DNA of 64,000 nucleotides from Arenibacter sp. F26102. GTDB taxonomy: Bacteria; Bacteroidota; Bacteroidia; Flavobacteriales; Flavobacteriaceae. Shown one piece after another: positions 36,244 through 46,900 of the stretch; position 1 is the first letter of the stretch, and each line of letters opens with the position of its first letter. The translations under genes and the position numbers were made by a program. The notes under the pieces were generated by a model. It was not told the origin of the DNA. It worked only from the letters and a program-made list of their open reading frames with translations, and made no database searches. Location: NCBI RefSeq assembly GCF_023015865.1, contig NZ_JALKBC010000006.1, forward strand, positions 248,001 to 312,000, in the 5' to 3' direction.

Positions 36244-39200
36244 ATGAAAAAGAAATTTACACATCCCCTACTTTTCCTTATAGCTTTATTGAGCTTCGGA
36301 TTTTTACAGGCACAGGATGCATTTATTATCAATTTGGAAACGATTGAAGATGATAAATCAATGAACATCATTACCAATTTTTCTGATTACACTTATGACT
36401 ATACGGTAGATTGGGGGGATGGCTCTATTGATACAAATATGAGCGGTAATGCATCTCATACTTATGGGGACAAGGGGCAATATATCGTAATCATTTCCGG
36501 TACTTTTCCACATATTAAGTTGAGCTCTGATGCTGCATTGGTATCTATGGAACAATGGGGCGCCCAACAATGGAAGAGTATGGAGGATATTTTTAGAAAC
36601 TGTGATAATTTGGAATACAATGCCACAGATGCGCCAGATCTTTCTTTGGTTACCAATATGTATGGAATGTTCTACGGTGTAACTGCAATTAATGGGGATA
36701 TAAGTGGTTGGGATGTTTCTAATGTTACCAATATGAGCTTAATGTTCTATGGTGCGGAAAATTTCAATCAGGATATTGGTTCCTGGGATGTGGGCAATGT
36801 GACTTATATGATGTCTATGTTTAGCGGTGCCACTTCATTTAACAAAGACCTTAATGGTTGGGTGGTGTCCAATGTTACGGATATGAACAATATGTTCTAC
36901 GGGGCTACGGCTTTCAATGGGGATATTGGCAATTGGGACGTTGGCAAGGTTACCGCTATGAACCACATGTTCTACGGGGCTACGGCTTTTAACCAGGATA
37001 TCGGTAATTGGAATGTAGGTAAGGTATCCCAATTTTATGTTATGTTTTTTAATGCAACGGCATTTGATCAAAATCTTGGCGGCTGGGACATAAGTAGTGC
37101 TGGTAGTATGTCCGGTATGTTTACCGGTGCCAAACTTTCCACGGCCAATTACGATGACACCCTAATTGGGTGGAGTACTTTGGATACCGATGCCGGGGAA
37201 ACACAAATACCAGTAAATGTTACGTTCGGCGGCGGCAATAGCACCTATTGTGCTGGAGCATCAGCATGGCAAGAATTAGATGAAGACTATGGGTGGTCTA
37301 TTGACGATGAGGGAGAGGATTGTTCTGAAACTACCTTCGTCACCAAGTGGAAGACCGGAGCCGATAATGACAATATAGAGATTACCACAGGTCTTGGCAC
37401 CTTTGCCTATACCGTAGATTGGGGAGATGGATCCACAGATACTACAGTCTATACAGACGATGCTACACATACCTATGCCACAGCGGATACCTATACGGTA
37501 ACCATTAGTGGCGATTTTCCGCACCCAAATTTTTGGTCAAGCCCTGTTGTTAATCGGGATAAATTAGTATCTATAGAACAGTGGGGAACCCAGCAATGGA
37601 CGAGTATGTATGAAAGTTTTAGGAGTTGTAAAAATTTGGAATATAATGCCACGGATGCGCCAGATCTTTCTTTGGTTACCAATATGGTTTATATGTTCTC
37701 CGAGGCAACTAAATTTAATGGGGATATAAGTGCTTGGGATGTTTCTAATGTTACTAATATGGAGGGAATGTTCTCTGGTGCCACATCGTTTAACAAAGAC
37801 CTTAATGATTGGGATGTTTCCGGTGTTGAACACATGTTCATTATGTTCTCTGAGGCTACGGCTTTCAATGGGGATATTGGTAATTGGGATGTGGGCAACG
37901 TTACTGATATGAGAGGAATGTTCTATGAAGCCACGTCATTTAACAAAGACCTTAATGATTGGGAGGTTTCCAGTGTTGTAGACATGTCCTTTATGTTCCA
38001 AGGTGCTACGGCTTTCAATGGGGATATTGGCAATTGGGATGTGGGCAATGTTACCGCTATGATAGGAATGTTCTATGGTGCCACGTCATTTAACAAAGAC
38101 CTTAATGATTGGGAGGTTTCTAATGTCACCAATATGAACAGTATGTTCTCTGGTGCAGCAAATTTCAATCAGGATATTGGTTCCTGGGATGTGGGCAATG
38201 TTACCGATATGTCGGCAATGTTCCAAGGTGCTACGGCTTTCAATGGGGATATTGGCTCCTGGGATGTTGGTGAGGTAACGATTATGCAATCTATGTTTGA
38301 AGGAGCAACAGCATTTGATCAAAATCTTGGTAGTTGGGACATAGGTAGTGTTTTATTCATGGACGATATGTTTAAAGGTGCCAAACTATCCACGGCCAAT
38401 TACGATGACACCCTAATAGGCTGGAACACTTTGGATACCTCCGCCGGGGAAACAAAAATACCAACAAATGTTGAATTCAACGGCGGCAATAGCACCTATT
38501 GTGCTGGAGCAACAGCATGGCAAGATTTGATCGACACCTATGAGTGGTCTATTACCGATGACGGAGAGGATTGCCCCTTCTTGCCTTTTATCACCACTTG
38601 GAAAACGGATAACCCGAACCAATCGATTACAATTCCTACAAGCTCATCGTTTTATTATAATTATACAGTAGACTGGGGTGATGGTTCTGAGGATAATACA
38701 ACTTATAATGGTGATGTAAGTCATACTTATGCTGAACAGGGCATTTATACTGTGGTTATTAAAGGTGCATTCCCACAAATTTATTTTGCGAAAACTAACG
38801 GCGCTCAAGAAATAATATCCATTGAACAATGGGGAACGCAACAATGGAAGAGTATGTCCAATAGTTTTATAAATTGTTCAAATTTAGAATATAATGCCAC
38901 TGATGTGCCAGATCTTTCTTTGGTTAATGATATGAATAATATGTTCTCCTACGCCTCTAAATTTAATGGAGATATCAGTGATTGGGATGTGAGCAATGTG
39001 ACCGATATGAGTTATATGTTCCAAAATGCAACAGTTTTTAATCAGGATATCAGTGATTGGGATGTAAGCAATGTAACCAACATGCTTGCTATGTTTAGCA
39101 GAGCAACAGCTTTTAATCAAGACATTGGTAGATGGAATGTAAGTAATGTGAATAATATGCGTGCCATGTTTAATGAGGCAGCAGTTTTTAATCAGGATAT

Positions 39201-42006
39201 TAGCGGTTGGGATATGAGCAATGTGCCCGATATGGTTTTTATGTTTTCTAATGCTACTGCTTTTAATCAAAATATTGCTGGATGGAATGTAAGCAATGTA
39301 ACCAATATGGAATCTATGTTCAGCGGTGCTTCAAATTTTGACCAAGATATCAGCGGTTGGGAGGTGAGCAATGTGACCAATATGAGTTATATGTTTCAAG
39401 AGGCATCAGAATTTAATCAGAATATTGGAGGCTGGGATGTAAGTGCTGTAACCAACATGGAATCTATGTTCAATATGGCCACTAAATTTAATGGCAATAT
39501 TAGTGATTGGAAAGTGGGCAATGTGACCAATATGCTCAATATGTTTTCAGAAGCCATTGCTTTTAATCAAGATATCAGTAGTTGGGAGGTAGGCAACGTG
39601 ACCGATATGTCCGCCATGTTCTATAAGACCAGTGTTTTTAATCAAGACATTAGCGGTTGGGATGTCGGTAATGTTTCCGAGATGAGTTATATGTTCTCAC
39701 GAACAACCGCATTTAATCAAGATATAAGCGATTGGGATGTTAGTAATGCCACTAACATGCGAGGTTTGTTTTCTAATGCTGCTGTCTTTAATCAGGATCT
39801 TAGTGATTGGGATGTAAGCAATGTGACCAATATGTCCAGAATGTTTCAAGGGACAACCCTTTTTGACCAAGATTTAGGTAGTTGGGATATTAGTAATGTA
39901 ACGAATATGGAAGAAATGTTCGATGCAGCTGGCTTATCACAGGAAAATTACGACAACACCCTAATAGGTTGGAACACTTTGGATACCGCCGCAGGGGAAA
40001 CACAAATACCATCAGATATTACATTCAATGGCGGTAATAGCACCTATTGTACTGGAGCAACAGCACGGCAAGATTTAATTAACACCTATGGGTGGGCTAT
40101 TACCGATGGCGGAGAGGATTGCCCACTACCCTTTATCGGCAAATGGAAAACGGAAAGCGCAAATGAATGGATTACCGTCCCTACTAATTCAGAATACACC
40201 TACGCCTATACCGTAGATTGGGGTGATGGCTCTACAGATAGTAGGGTTTATGAAGGTGATGTAACACACCGTTATGTTGATCAGGGCACTTATACCGTAT
40301 CCATTTCTGGTATTTTTCCGCAGATTCGATTTGCAAACGATTATGACAGAGATCAATTTGTATCCATTGAACAATGGGGAGACCAACAATGGGCCAGCAT
40401 GGAATCTAGTTTTTGGCGATGTTCAAATATGGAATATAATGCTACCGATATGCCCGACCTTTCGTCGGTAACCGATATGTCCAGTATGTTCTCCTTTGCA
40501 ACAAAATTTAATGGAGACATCGGTGATTGGGATGTTAGCAATGTCACCAATATGGATTTCATGTTCTATCATGCTGACGCTTTTAACCAAGATATCACTG
40601 ATTGGGATGTAAGCAATGTCACCAGTATGTCAGGTATGTTCGCTGACGCGATAGCTTTTAAGCAAGATATCGCAAATTGGGATGTAAGCAAAGTAACAAC
40701 AATGCATTCGATGTTTGCACGGGCAACCGCTTTTAACCAAGATCTTAGTAGTTGGACTGTGAGCAATGTTACCACTATGCAGGGTATGTTTTACAAAGCA
40801 ACAGCTTTTGACCAAAATATAGACAGTTGGGATGTGGGCAATGTAACCTCTATGATATATATGTTTCAAGGAGCAACCGCTTTTAACCAGCCTATCGGCA
40901 CTTGGGATGTTAGTAGTGTTACCGTTATGACAGGTATGTTTCTAGATGCAACAGCTTTTGACCAAGATTTAGGTAATTGGGATATAAGTAAGGTAAGGGA
41001 CATGATACTAATGTTTAATGGTGCAGCATTATCCTTAAAAAATTACGATAGCACCTTAATAGGTTGGAATACTTTGGATACAGCTGCGGGGGAAACTAAA
41101 ATACCAGCAGGTATTACCTTCGATGGCGGTAATAGTGTTTATTGCGCCGGAGAGACGGCAAGACAAGATTTAATCGATCGCTATAGATGGACAATTACCG
41201 ATGCCGGTCTAAATTGCGACATTGTTGATTCGGATGAAGACGGTGTGCAGGACGATACGGACTTGTGTCCCGATACTCCTGTAGGTGAAACCGTAGATGC
41301 AGAAGGCTGCTCGGACAGTCAAAAAGATTCCGATTTTGATGGGGTAAGCGATGCCCAGGACCAATGTCCGGATTCCCCGGAAGACGAGGCCGTGGATGCC
41401 AACGGATGTGCCGATAGCCAAAAGGATACGGACGGTGACGGTACTGCAGATGGGGAAGACACCGATGATGACAATGATGGCACCCCGGATACCGAAGACG
41501 CTTTCCCATTGGATGAAAACGAAGATACGGACACCGATGGGGATGGTACGGGCAACAATGCCGATACCGATGATGATGGGGACGGAGTTGCCGATACCGA
41601 GGATAATTGTTCGGATACCCCGGCCGGGGAAACAGCCGATGCCAACGGTTGTTCGGACAGTCAGAAAGAAGAAGAAGAAGAAGAAGAAGACGAAGGTGAA
41701 GATGGATCGGATGAGGATGCGGCCTCTAGTATAGATGTATCCCAAGCCTTTACCCCCAATGGGGACGGTATAAACGATACCTGGACAATTTATGGCATAG
41801 AGAACCATCCAAATTCCTTGGTAAGAGTGTTCAACACCTGGGGAAAAGAGGTCTTTTCGGCCAGAAACTACCAGAATGATTGGGACGGTCATTACAAAAA
41901 CCTGAATAACAAATTACCTGATGCCGGATCTTATTATTTCCAGATCGATTTCGAAGGCGACGGAAAAGTAGACCAGGACGGATGGCTTTACATCACTTCA
42001 CGTTAA
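36244..42006 (+). CDS. Giant BspA-repeat surface protein with type IX secretion type-B sorting domain
   Basis: The start at 36244 gives MKKKFTHPLLFLIALLSFGFLQAQ, a signal peptide; an earlier in-frame start at 36043 would bury it. 1920 residues. Four cassettes follow, each a PKD-like domain (YTVDWGDGS...HTY...G.YTV.ISG), then 25-residue BspA/DUF285 repeats (type [20 protein letters not shown]) and a cap (NYDDTLIGWNTLDT...CAGATAWQDL). I count 6, 9, 13 and 7 repeats, 35 in all. Then acidic thrombospondin type 3 Ca-binding repeats (about 41220-41690) and a CHU_C-type domain starting [13 protein letters not shown]. Exported by T9SS and held at the surface; probable adhesin. The PorP/SprF gene begins 35 bases later. 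Confidence 0.93.
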   Translation: MKKKFTHPLLFLIALLSFGFLQAQDAFIINLETIEDDKSMNIITNFSDYTYDYTVDWGDGSIDTNMSGNASHTYGDKGQYIVIISGTFPHIKLSSDAALVSMEQWGAQQWKSMEDIFRNCDNLEYNATDAPDLSLVTNMYGMFYGVTAINGDISGWDVSNVTNMSLMFYGAENFNQDIGSWDVGNVTYMMSMFSGATSFNKDLNGWVVSNVTDMNNMFYGATAFNGDIGNWDVGKVTAMNHMFYGATAFNQDIGNWNVGKVSQFYVMFFNATAFDQNLGGWDISSAGSMSGMFTGAKLSTANYDDTLIGWSTLDTDAGETQIPVNVTFGGGNSTYCAGASAWQELDEDYGWSIDDEGEDCSETTFVTKWKTGADNDNIEITTGLGTFAYTVDWGDGSTDTTVYTDDATHTYATADTYTVTISGDFPHPNFWSSPVVNRDKLVSIEQWGTQQWTSMYESFRSCKNLEYNATDAPDLSLVTNMVYMFSEATKFNGDISAWDVSNVTNMEGMFSGATSFNKDLNDWDVSGVEHMFIMFSEATAFNGDIGNWDVGNVTDMRGMFYEATSFNKDLNDWEVSSVVDMSFMFQGATAFNGDIGNWDVGNVTAMIGMFYGATSFNKDLNDWEVSNVTNMNSMFSGAANFNQDIGSWDVGNVTDMSAMFQGATAFNGDIGSWDVGEVTIMQSMFEGATAFDQNLGSWDIGSVLFMDDMFKGAKLSTANYDDTLIGWNTLDTSAGETKIPTNVEFNGGNSTYCAGATAWQDLIDTYEWSITDDGEDCPFLPFITTWKTDNPNQSITIPTSSSFYYNYTVDWGDGSEDNTTYNGDVSHTYAEQGIYTVVIKGAFPQIYFAKTNGAQEIISIEQWGTQQWKSMSNSFINCSNLEYNATDVPDLSLVNDMNNMFSYASKFNGDISDWDVSNVTDMSYMFQNATVFNQDISDWDVSNVTNMLAMFSRATAFNQDIGRWNVSNVNNMRAMFNEAAVFNQDISGWDMSNVPDMVFMFSNATAFNQNIAGWNVSNVTNMESMFSGASNFDQDISGWEVSNVTNMSYMFQEASEFNQNIGGWDVSAVTNMESMFNMATKFNGNISDWKVGNVTNMLNMFSEAIAFNQDISSWEVGNVTDMSAMFYKTSVFNQDISGWDVGNVSEMSYMFSRTTAFNQDISDWDVSNATNMRGLFSNAAVFNQDLSDWDVSNVTNMSRMFQGTTLFDQDLGSWDISNVTNMEEMFDAAGLSQENYDNTLIGWNTLDTAAGETQIPSDITFNGGNSTYCTGATARQDLINTYGWAITDGGEDCPLPFIGKWKTESANEWITVPTNSEYTYAYTVDWGDGSTDSRVYEGDVTHRYVDQGTYTVSISGIFPQIRFANDYDRDQFVSIEQWGDQQWASMESSFWRCSNMEYNATDMPDLSSVTDMSSMFSFATKFNGDIGDWDVSNVTNMDFMFYHADAFNQDITDWDVSNVTSMSGMFADAIAFKQDIANWDVSKVTTMHSMFARATAFNQDLSSWTVSNVTTMQGMFYKATAFDQNIDSWDVGNVTSMIYMFQGATAFNQPIGTWDVSSVTVMTGMFLDATAFDQDLGNWDISKVRDMILMFNGAALSLKNYDSTLIGWNTLDTAAGETKIPAGITFDGGNSVYCAGETARQDLIDRYRWTITDAGLNCDIVDSDEDGVQDDTDLCPDTPVGETVDAEGCSDSQKDSDFDGVSDAQDQCPDSPEDEAVDANGCADSQKDTDGDGTADGEDTDDDNDGTPDTEDAFPLDENEDTDTDGDGTGNNADTDDDGDGVADTEDNCSDTPAGETADANGCSDSQKEEEEEEEDEGEDGSDEDAASSIDVSQAFTPNGDGINDTWTIYGIENHPNSLVRVFNTWGKEVFSARNYQNDWDGHYKNLNNKLPDAGSYYFQIDFEGDGKVDQDGWLYITSR

Positions 42007-42041
42007 CCAAACCATTAATTTCAACTAAAGACATTATCAAC

Positions 42042-42929
42042 ATGCAGATATTCAATAAGATTTTTTTAGGCGCACTTTTGTTGGTGGGCGGCACCTTGTT
42101 TGCCCAGCAGGAAGGGGTGATCACCAATTATATGTACCATATGAATTCCTATAACCCGGCCTATGTAGGCGTGGACGGGGAAACCATGGTGACGGCCAGT
42201 TTCAGGCAACAATGGACGGGCGTCCAGGATGCCCCCAGTGCAGAGGCCATATCCTTCGGGACCACCCTGGGCAAGAATTTGGGGATAGGGATATCCATTT
42301 ACAACAGCAATACCTTTGTGGAGAGCCAGACCTTTACGGGCATCGACTTTTCCTATAGGCTGCAGTTGTCCCAAGGAACAGAGCTTTACCTTGGGCTTAA
42401 GGCAGGTGGTAACTCTTACAGCGTTAACACCTCCGGCCTGGAGACGTATAACGTAAATTCGGATCCCAGCATCTCCTCCATCTCCCGTTTCAATCCCAAT
42501 GTGGGGGTGGGGGCTTTATTAAAGAGCGGCAAGTGGTATGCTTCCCTGGCGGTTCCACGCCTCCTGTCCACGGACCGTGCCGATAACGACAACGGAGTGG
42601 CCACGGCGGCATTGGCCAAGCCACATGTCTACGCCACGGCCGGGTATGAGCTGATGCTGAATCCAGCTACCAACCTAATGTTGAGGCCATCTGCCATGGG
42701 GCGTTATGTTAGTGGGGCACCCGTTTCCGTAGATTTCAACGCTATGCTTTCCTTTGACAACATTTTTGAATTCGGAGGCAGTTACAGGACAGATGGGGCA
42801 TTTGCCGGACTGGTGAATATCAACATCAAAAAAAGATTGCTATTGGGCTATGCCTATGAGGTAAGTACTAGAAGCGAGTTGGCGAGTGCCAAAAACACAA
42901 ATGAATTTTTGTTGAGGTTTTTGTTTTAG
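42042..42929 (+). CDS. PorP/SprF-family type IX secretion outer-membrane protein, copy 1
   Basis: From ATG at 42042 (MQIFNKIFLGALLLVGGTLFAQ, signal peptide) 295 residues; an in-frame start at 41982 lies inside the cargo gene. The conserved PorP/SprF opening YMYHMNSYNPAYVGVDG is followed by barrel strands and a final FLLRFLF. Family members sit in the outer membrane, contact the gliding/T9SS motor and secrete or anchor the type-B cargo encoded next to them, as SprF does for SprB. About 97% identical in protein to the copy at 50359. Confidence 0.93.
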   Translation: MQIFNKIFLGALLLVGGTLFAQQEGVITNYMYHMNSYNPAYVGVDGETMVTASFRQQWTGVQDAPSAEAISFGTTLGKNLGIGISIYNSNTFVESQTFTGIDFSYRLQLSQGTELYLGLKAGGNSYSVNTSGLETYNVNSDPSISSISRFNPNVGVGALLKSGKWYASLAVPRLLSTDRADNDNGVATAALAKPHVYATAGYELMLNPATNLMLRPSAMGRYVSGAPVSVDFNAMLSFDNIFEFGGSYRTDGAFAGLVNINIKKRLLLGYAYEVSTRSELASAKNTNEFLLRFLF

Positions 42930-42982
42930 GCCAGAGTGGTGGAAACAAAAATATTATCACCATACTGAAGTAGAATTTATTT

Positions 42983-43011
42983 AAAAAGGGGTGTTTCATA
43001 CGCCCCTTTTT
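42983..43011 (+). terminator. Terminator of the first cargo/SprF operon
   Basis: AAAAAGGGGTG (42983-42993) pairs with CGCCCCTTTTT (43001-43011) around TTTCATA, followed by more T. Near-identical to the one at 51299. Confidence 0.92.
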
Positions 43012-43930
43012 TGTTTTTCCAAAGTGTTGAAATTCAGTCTATTGTGAGGGTTCGCTGCCCATTTTAATTGCCCATACAGTATCTGACTCCTTCATACAAA
43101 GGTACGGTGAACCTTTGTATGGAGGCCCTAATTGTTGCAAAAAAATGAACAGAACACGAACCCTGGTATAGTCTATTCTATCTTTTTCTAATACACACAC
43201 AACTTTTGGGATTGATCCCCACTTTCCAATATATTTTATATGTATGGACATAAATGGTCTTTTTAAAAAGTCCCATATGCGCCCCTACAAAACGTTTTAT
43301 CGACCAAATACCTGAAAAATCGCTAATCGCAAAAGTGCAACACCACAAGTTTTACTTTGTTCAAGATGATAATTGCCGTTTTGACAACATTAATGCGCTA
43401 TGCCCGATTCGTACGGCTACTTTGCGCTCTCAAATAGTTAATTATTTATAGGATTCATCCTCTTCTTCTTAATTGACCCCCGATTAACTAGTATCCATTA
43501 AGATTACGCAGACCACGCTGGAACAAGCTTATTGCATAAAAGGGTGATGCCCAAATGCAAAATTGAATGCACCCGCCCTAAACTTTTGCTTGGGACTATC
43601 CCGGCGCAATGGGATTCGGCTTAACGCCTATACCAATTGGGAGGATGGGGGCCTTAGAAGGCTTTAAAGCAGCGTAGCCAAAGCTATGGCGTAGAAAAAG
43701 ACAGTTGTGGTGTGCTAAACCGGCGTTGCGGCTGCCGGCATAAAAAGAATAGAGCAGAAAAGAACTCTGGAGGAGATCAATGTGTACAAATATTTAAAAA
43801 GGTCGCTTTAAAGTTTTAATAAAAAAATACAAATTATAAACCCTAATCATGAAATACAAATCCCTAAAAAGATTAGGACAATCTATCTAAAACAAGAATT
43901 GAAAACCAATCCAGTAATAATTATACTTTT
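43012..43930. other. 0.9-kb gap between the two cargo/SprF operons
   Basis: 43013-43075 is homologous to 51334-51395, the downstream end of the duplicated segment. A strong hairpin lies at 43089-43125. From about 43560 to 43815 short stretches look protein-like (GIKRIEQKRTLEEINVYKYL just before a stop at 43808) but stops break every frame; no family recognised. The promoter of the second operon must lie before 43931. Confidence 0.45.
43089..43125. other. 15-bp stem hairpin
   Basis: CCTTCATACAAAGGT (43089-43103) pairs with ACCTTTGTATGGAGG (43111-43125) with one G-T wobble, around a 7-base loop. No T-run follows, so it is not a standard terminator. Confidence 0.6.
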
Positions 43931-46900
43931 ATGAAACAACCAACTATTTATCTACTATTTCTCGCACTATGCTTCCTGAATTTCGGGAGTATACTGGCGC
44001 AAGACGGAACTATTGACCTCACTTTTAACACCAGCGATATTGGTTTTGGTAATGGGGATGGAGCGGGTTATTATGTTCAAACTTCAGCCATTCAAGCAGA
44101 CGGCAAAATAATTATTGGAGGATATTTCACTTCTTATAATGGTACTAGTGTAAATAAGATTGTTCGTCTAAATACAGATGGGTCGTTAGACACAACTTTT
44201 AATATTGGAACAGGCGCAAATTCTACAGTTGAAAAAGTTGTCATTCAATCGGATGGAAAAATATTGGTTGCCGGAGGCTTTTCATCTTTTAACGGGGTTC
44301 CAACATTTGGGTTTATACGCTTAAATAATGATGGAACTCTAGATTCAAGTTTTACTCCGTCTGACCCGGGAATGGGAGGAATTATTTCAATGGCTATTCA
44401 GGCGGACGAAAAAATTATAATTGTGGGTGCATTCTCGGACTATAATGGAATTAGCTCAAATGGGATTGCCCGTTTGAACAGTGACGGGACTACAGACACA
44501 AGTTTTAATACTAATGGTGGAGCAGATAGTGCTATTTATGATGTTGCGATTGAAACGGGTGGAACAATAATCATAGGAGGATCTTTTTCCAATTTTGGTC
44601 CCTCTGCGGCACAACGTATAGCTCGTTTAAATGCTAATGGGGCTTTATTGCAGGGCGCTTCTGCAGATAATACGGTCATAGACGTCGATATTCAACCAGA
44701 CGGAAAAATCATAGCAGTAGGGCATTTTACAACTGCTCTAGGAGTTACAGCAAACCGCATAATCCGTTTGAATACCAATTTAACGCGCGATACTACTTTT
44801 AACACCACTGTTGGTGCGGACGGGAATATTAAGGATGCTAATATTCAAGCAGATGGTAAAATTCTTATTGCAGGTTATTTTCAAACTTATAATGGAATGT
44901 CGGCAAATAGAATTGCCCGATTAAATACCGATGGAACCCTAGACACGAGTTTTAATTCTGGCTCTGCTGCAGATTCTCAAGTTTTTACTACAACCATACA
45001 AGCAGACGGAAAGATTCTTATTGGAGGTTCTTTTAAATCCTATAATGGAAAATTCGCAGTTGGATTTACGCGCTTAAGTAGTGACGGGGTATTAGATCTA
45101 AATTTTAACACGAATACCGGCGCTAGTGGTGCTGTTAGAGCTTTTGCAATTCAGCCAGACGGAAAGCTAATAATTGCAGGTGATTTTGCTGCGATTAATG
45201 GCATTACAGTTAATAACATTGCGCGTTTGTATACTGATGGCACTTTAGATACCGGTTTTAATTCCGGCAGCGGTTTTAAGATTGCATCTTCAATGGGTGG
45301 ACCTTCTATACAGAGTTTGACAATGCAATCTGATGGTAAAATCGTCGTTGCGGGTTATTTTGATTCTTACAATGGTGTTGATGTTAAAAACATTATTCGC
45401 TTGAATTCCGACGGTAGTCGAGATGCTAGTTTTGTCTCTGGTGTTGGGCCAAATCAATCGGTTTATAGTACTGCATTACAATCGGACAATAAAATCCTAA
45501 TTGGAGGTAATTTTACCACTTTCGATGGAGTGGTGGCCAATAGAATTGCCCGATTGAATTCAGATGGTTCTTTGGATACCAGTTTTATCTCGGGGACAGG
45601 GTTTAATCAAACAGTTAAATCCATTGGGGTTCAATTAGATAATAAAATCATTGTTGGAGGTCAATTTCTTACGTACAATGGAGATACGGTTAATAAAATA
45701 ATAAGATTGAATACAAATGGAGATTTAGACAACACTTTTAATTCTGGAGGTGCCGGTACAAATTACGATGTATTTAGTTTAAGTGTTCTATCGGATGATA
45801 AAATCTTGATTGGAGGTAATTTTAATCTTTTTAACGGCGTTACTTCTGGTAGAATTGCCCGTTTGAATTCTGACGGTTCGTTAGATACTGGTTTTAATTC
45901 TGGTGGTACGGGAGCAAATTATATTGTTCATAGTCATGCTATTCAATCCGATGATAAAATTATCATCGGTGGTGAATTTATTACATACAATGGTATTTCA
46001 GCTAATCGACTTGCCCGTTTGAACGTTGATGGGACATTGGATACCAGTTTTATCTCCGGTGAAGCGGCTAATGGACGTATTTACAGTGTTGCTATGCAAT
46101 CGGACGGAAAGATCCTTGTTGGTGGTAATTTTACTGGTTATGATGGTACGGGAAGAAATAGAATAGCTAGAATTAATGGCTATGTCGCTCCAGCTTCAGA
46201 AATAGATGTACTAGGCAATGCGACAAGTATAGTTAGCGGCGATACAACCCCTGATGTATCCGACGATACCGATTTTGGGTCTATTGTCTTCGGGAATTTC
46301 ACAGAGCGTACCTTTACCATAGAAAACACAGGGGATGAAGTTTTAGATTTAAATGGAGCACCCCTTGTATCTGTTACCGGTAGTGCCGATTTTACAATAA
46401 CGGCAGAACCAACATCAACCGTAGCCGCATCTGGAGGCACGACTACATTTACAGCACGTTATACCCCTAGTGCAGCGAGAACTATAAATACGGCTACCTT
46501 AAGTATTGCCAATACAGATGATGATGAAGATCCTTATACTTTTGATGTAACAGGAACGTCTGTTATGTCTTTCATCACCACCTGGAAAACAGACAATTCG
46601 GGAGCATCTGCAGATAACCAAATTACCATCCCAACAGGAACCGGTACGTTTAGCTATACCGTGGATTGGGGCGATGCCACAACGGATACTACCGTATATA
46701 CAGGTTCTAGCACACATACCTATACCACGGCAGGGACTTATACCGTGAAGATAAGTGGGGATTTTCCGCATTTACAGTTTAGCAATGGTCAAGATAACGA
46801 TAAGTTGCTGTCCGTTGAACAATGGGGTACACAGCAATGGACTTCCATGGCGCACAGCTTTTATCTCTGTGATAATTTTGTTTTCAATGCTATCGATACC

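Noticed and set aside
36835-41892. Many antisense open frames (for example 38884-39270 and 41209-41892 on the minus strand)
   Set aside because: They mirror the 75-bp BspA and Asp/Gly-rich thrombospondin repeats; low-complexity shadows with no start context.
43560-43815. Transposase or integrase remnant
   Set aside because: Stretches such as GIKRIEQKRTLEEINVYKYL look protein-like, but stops interrupt every frame and no signature residues are present.
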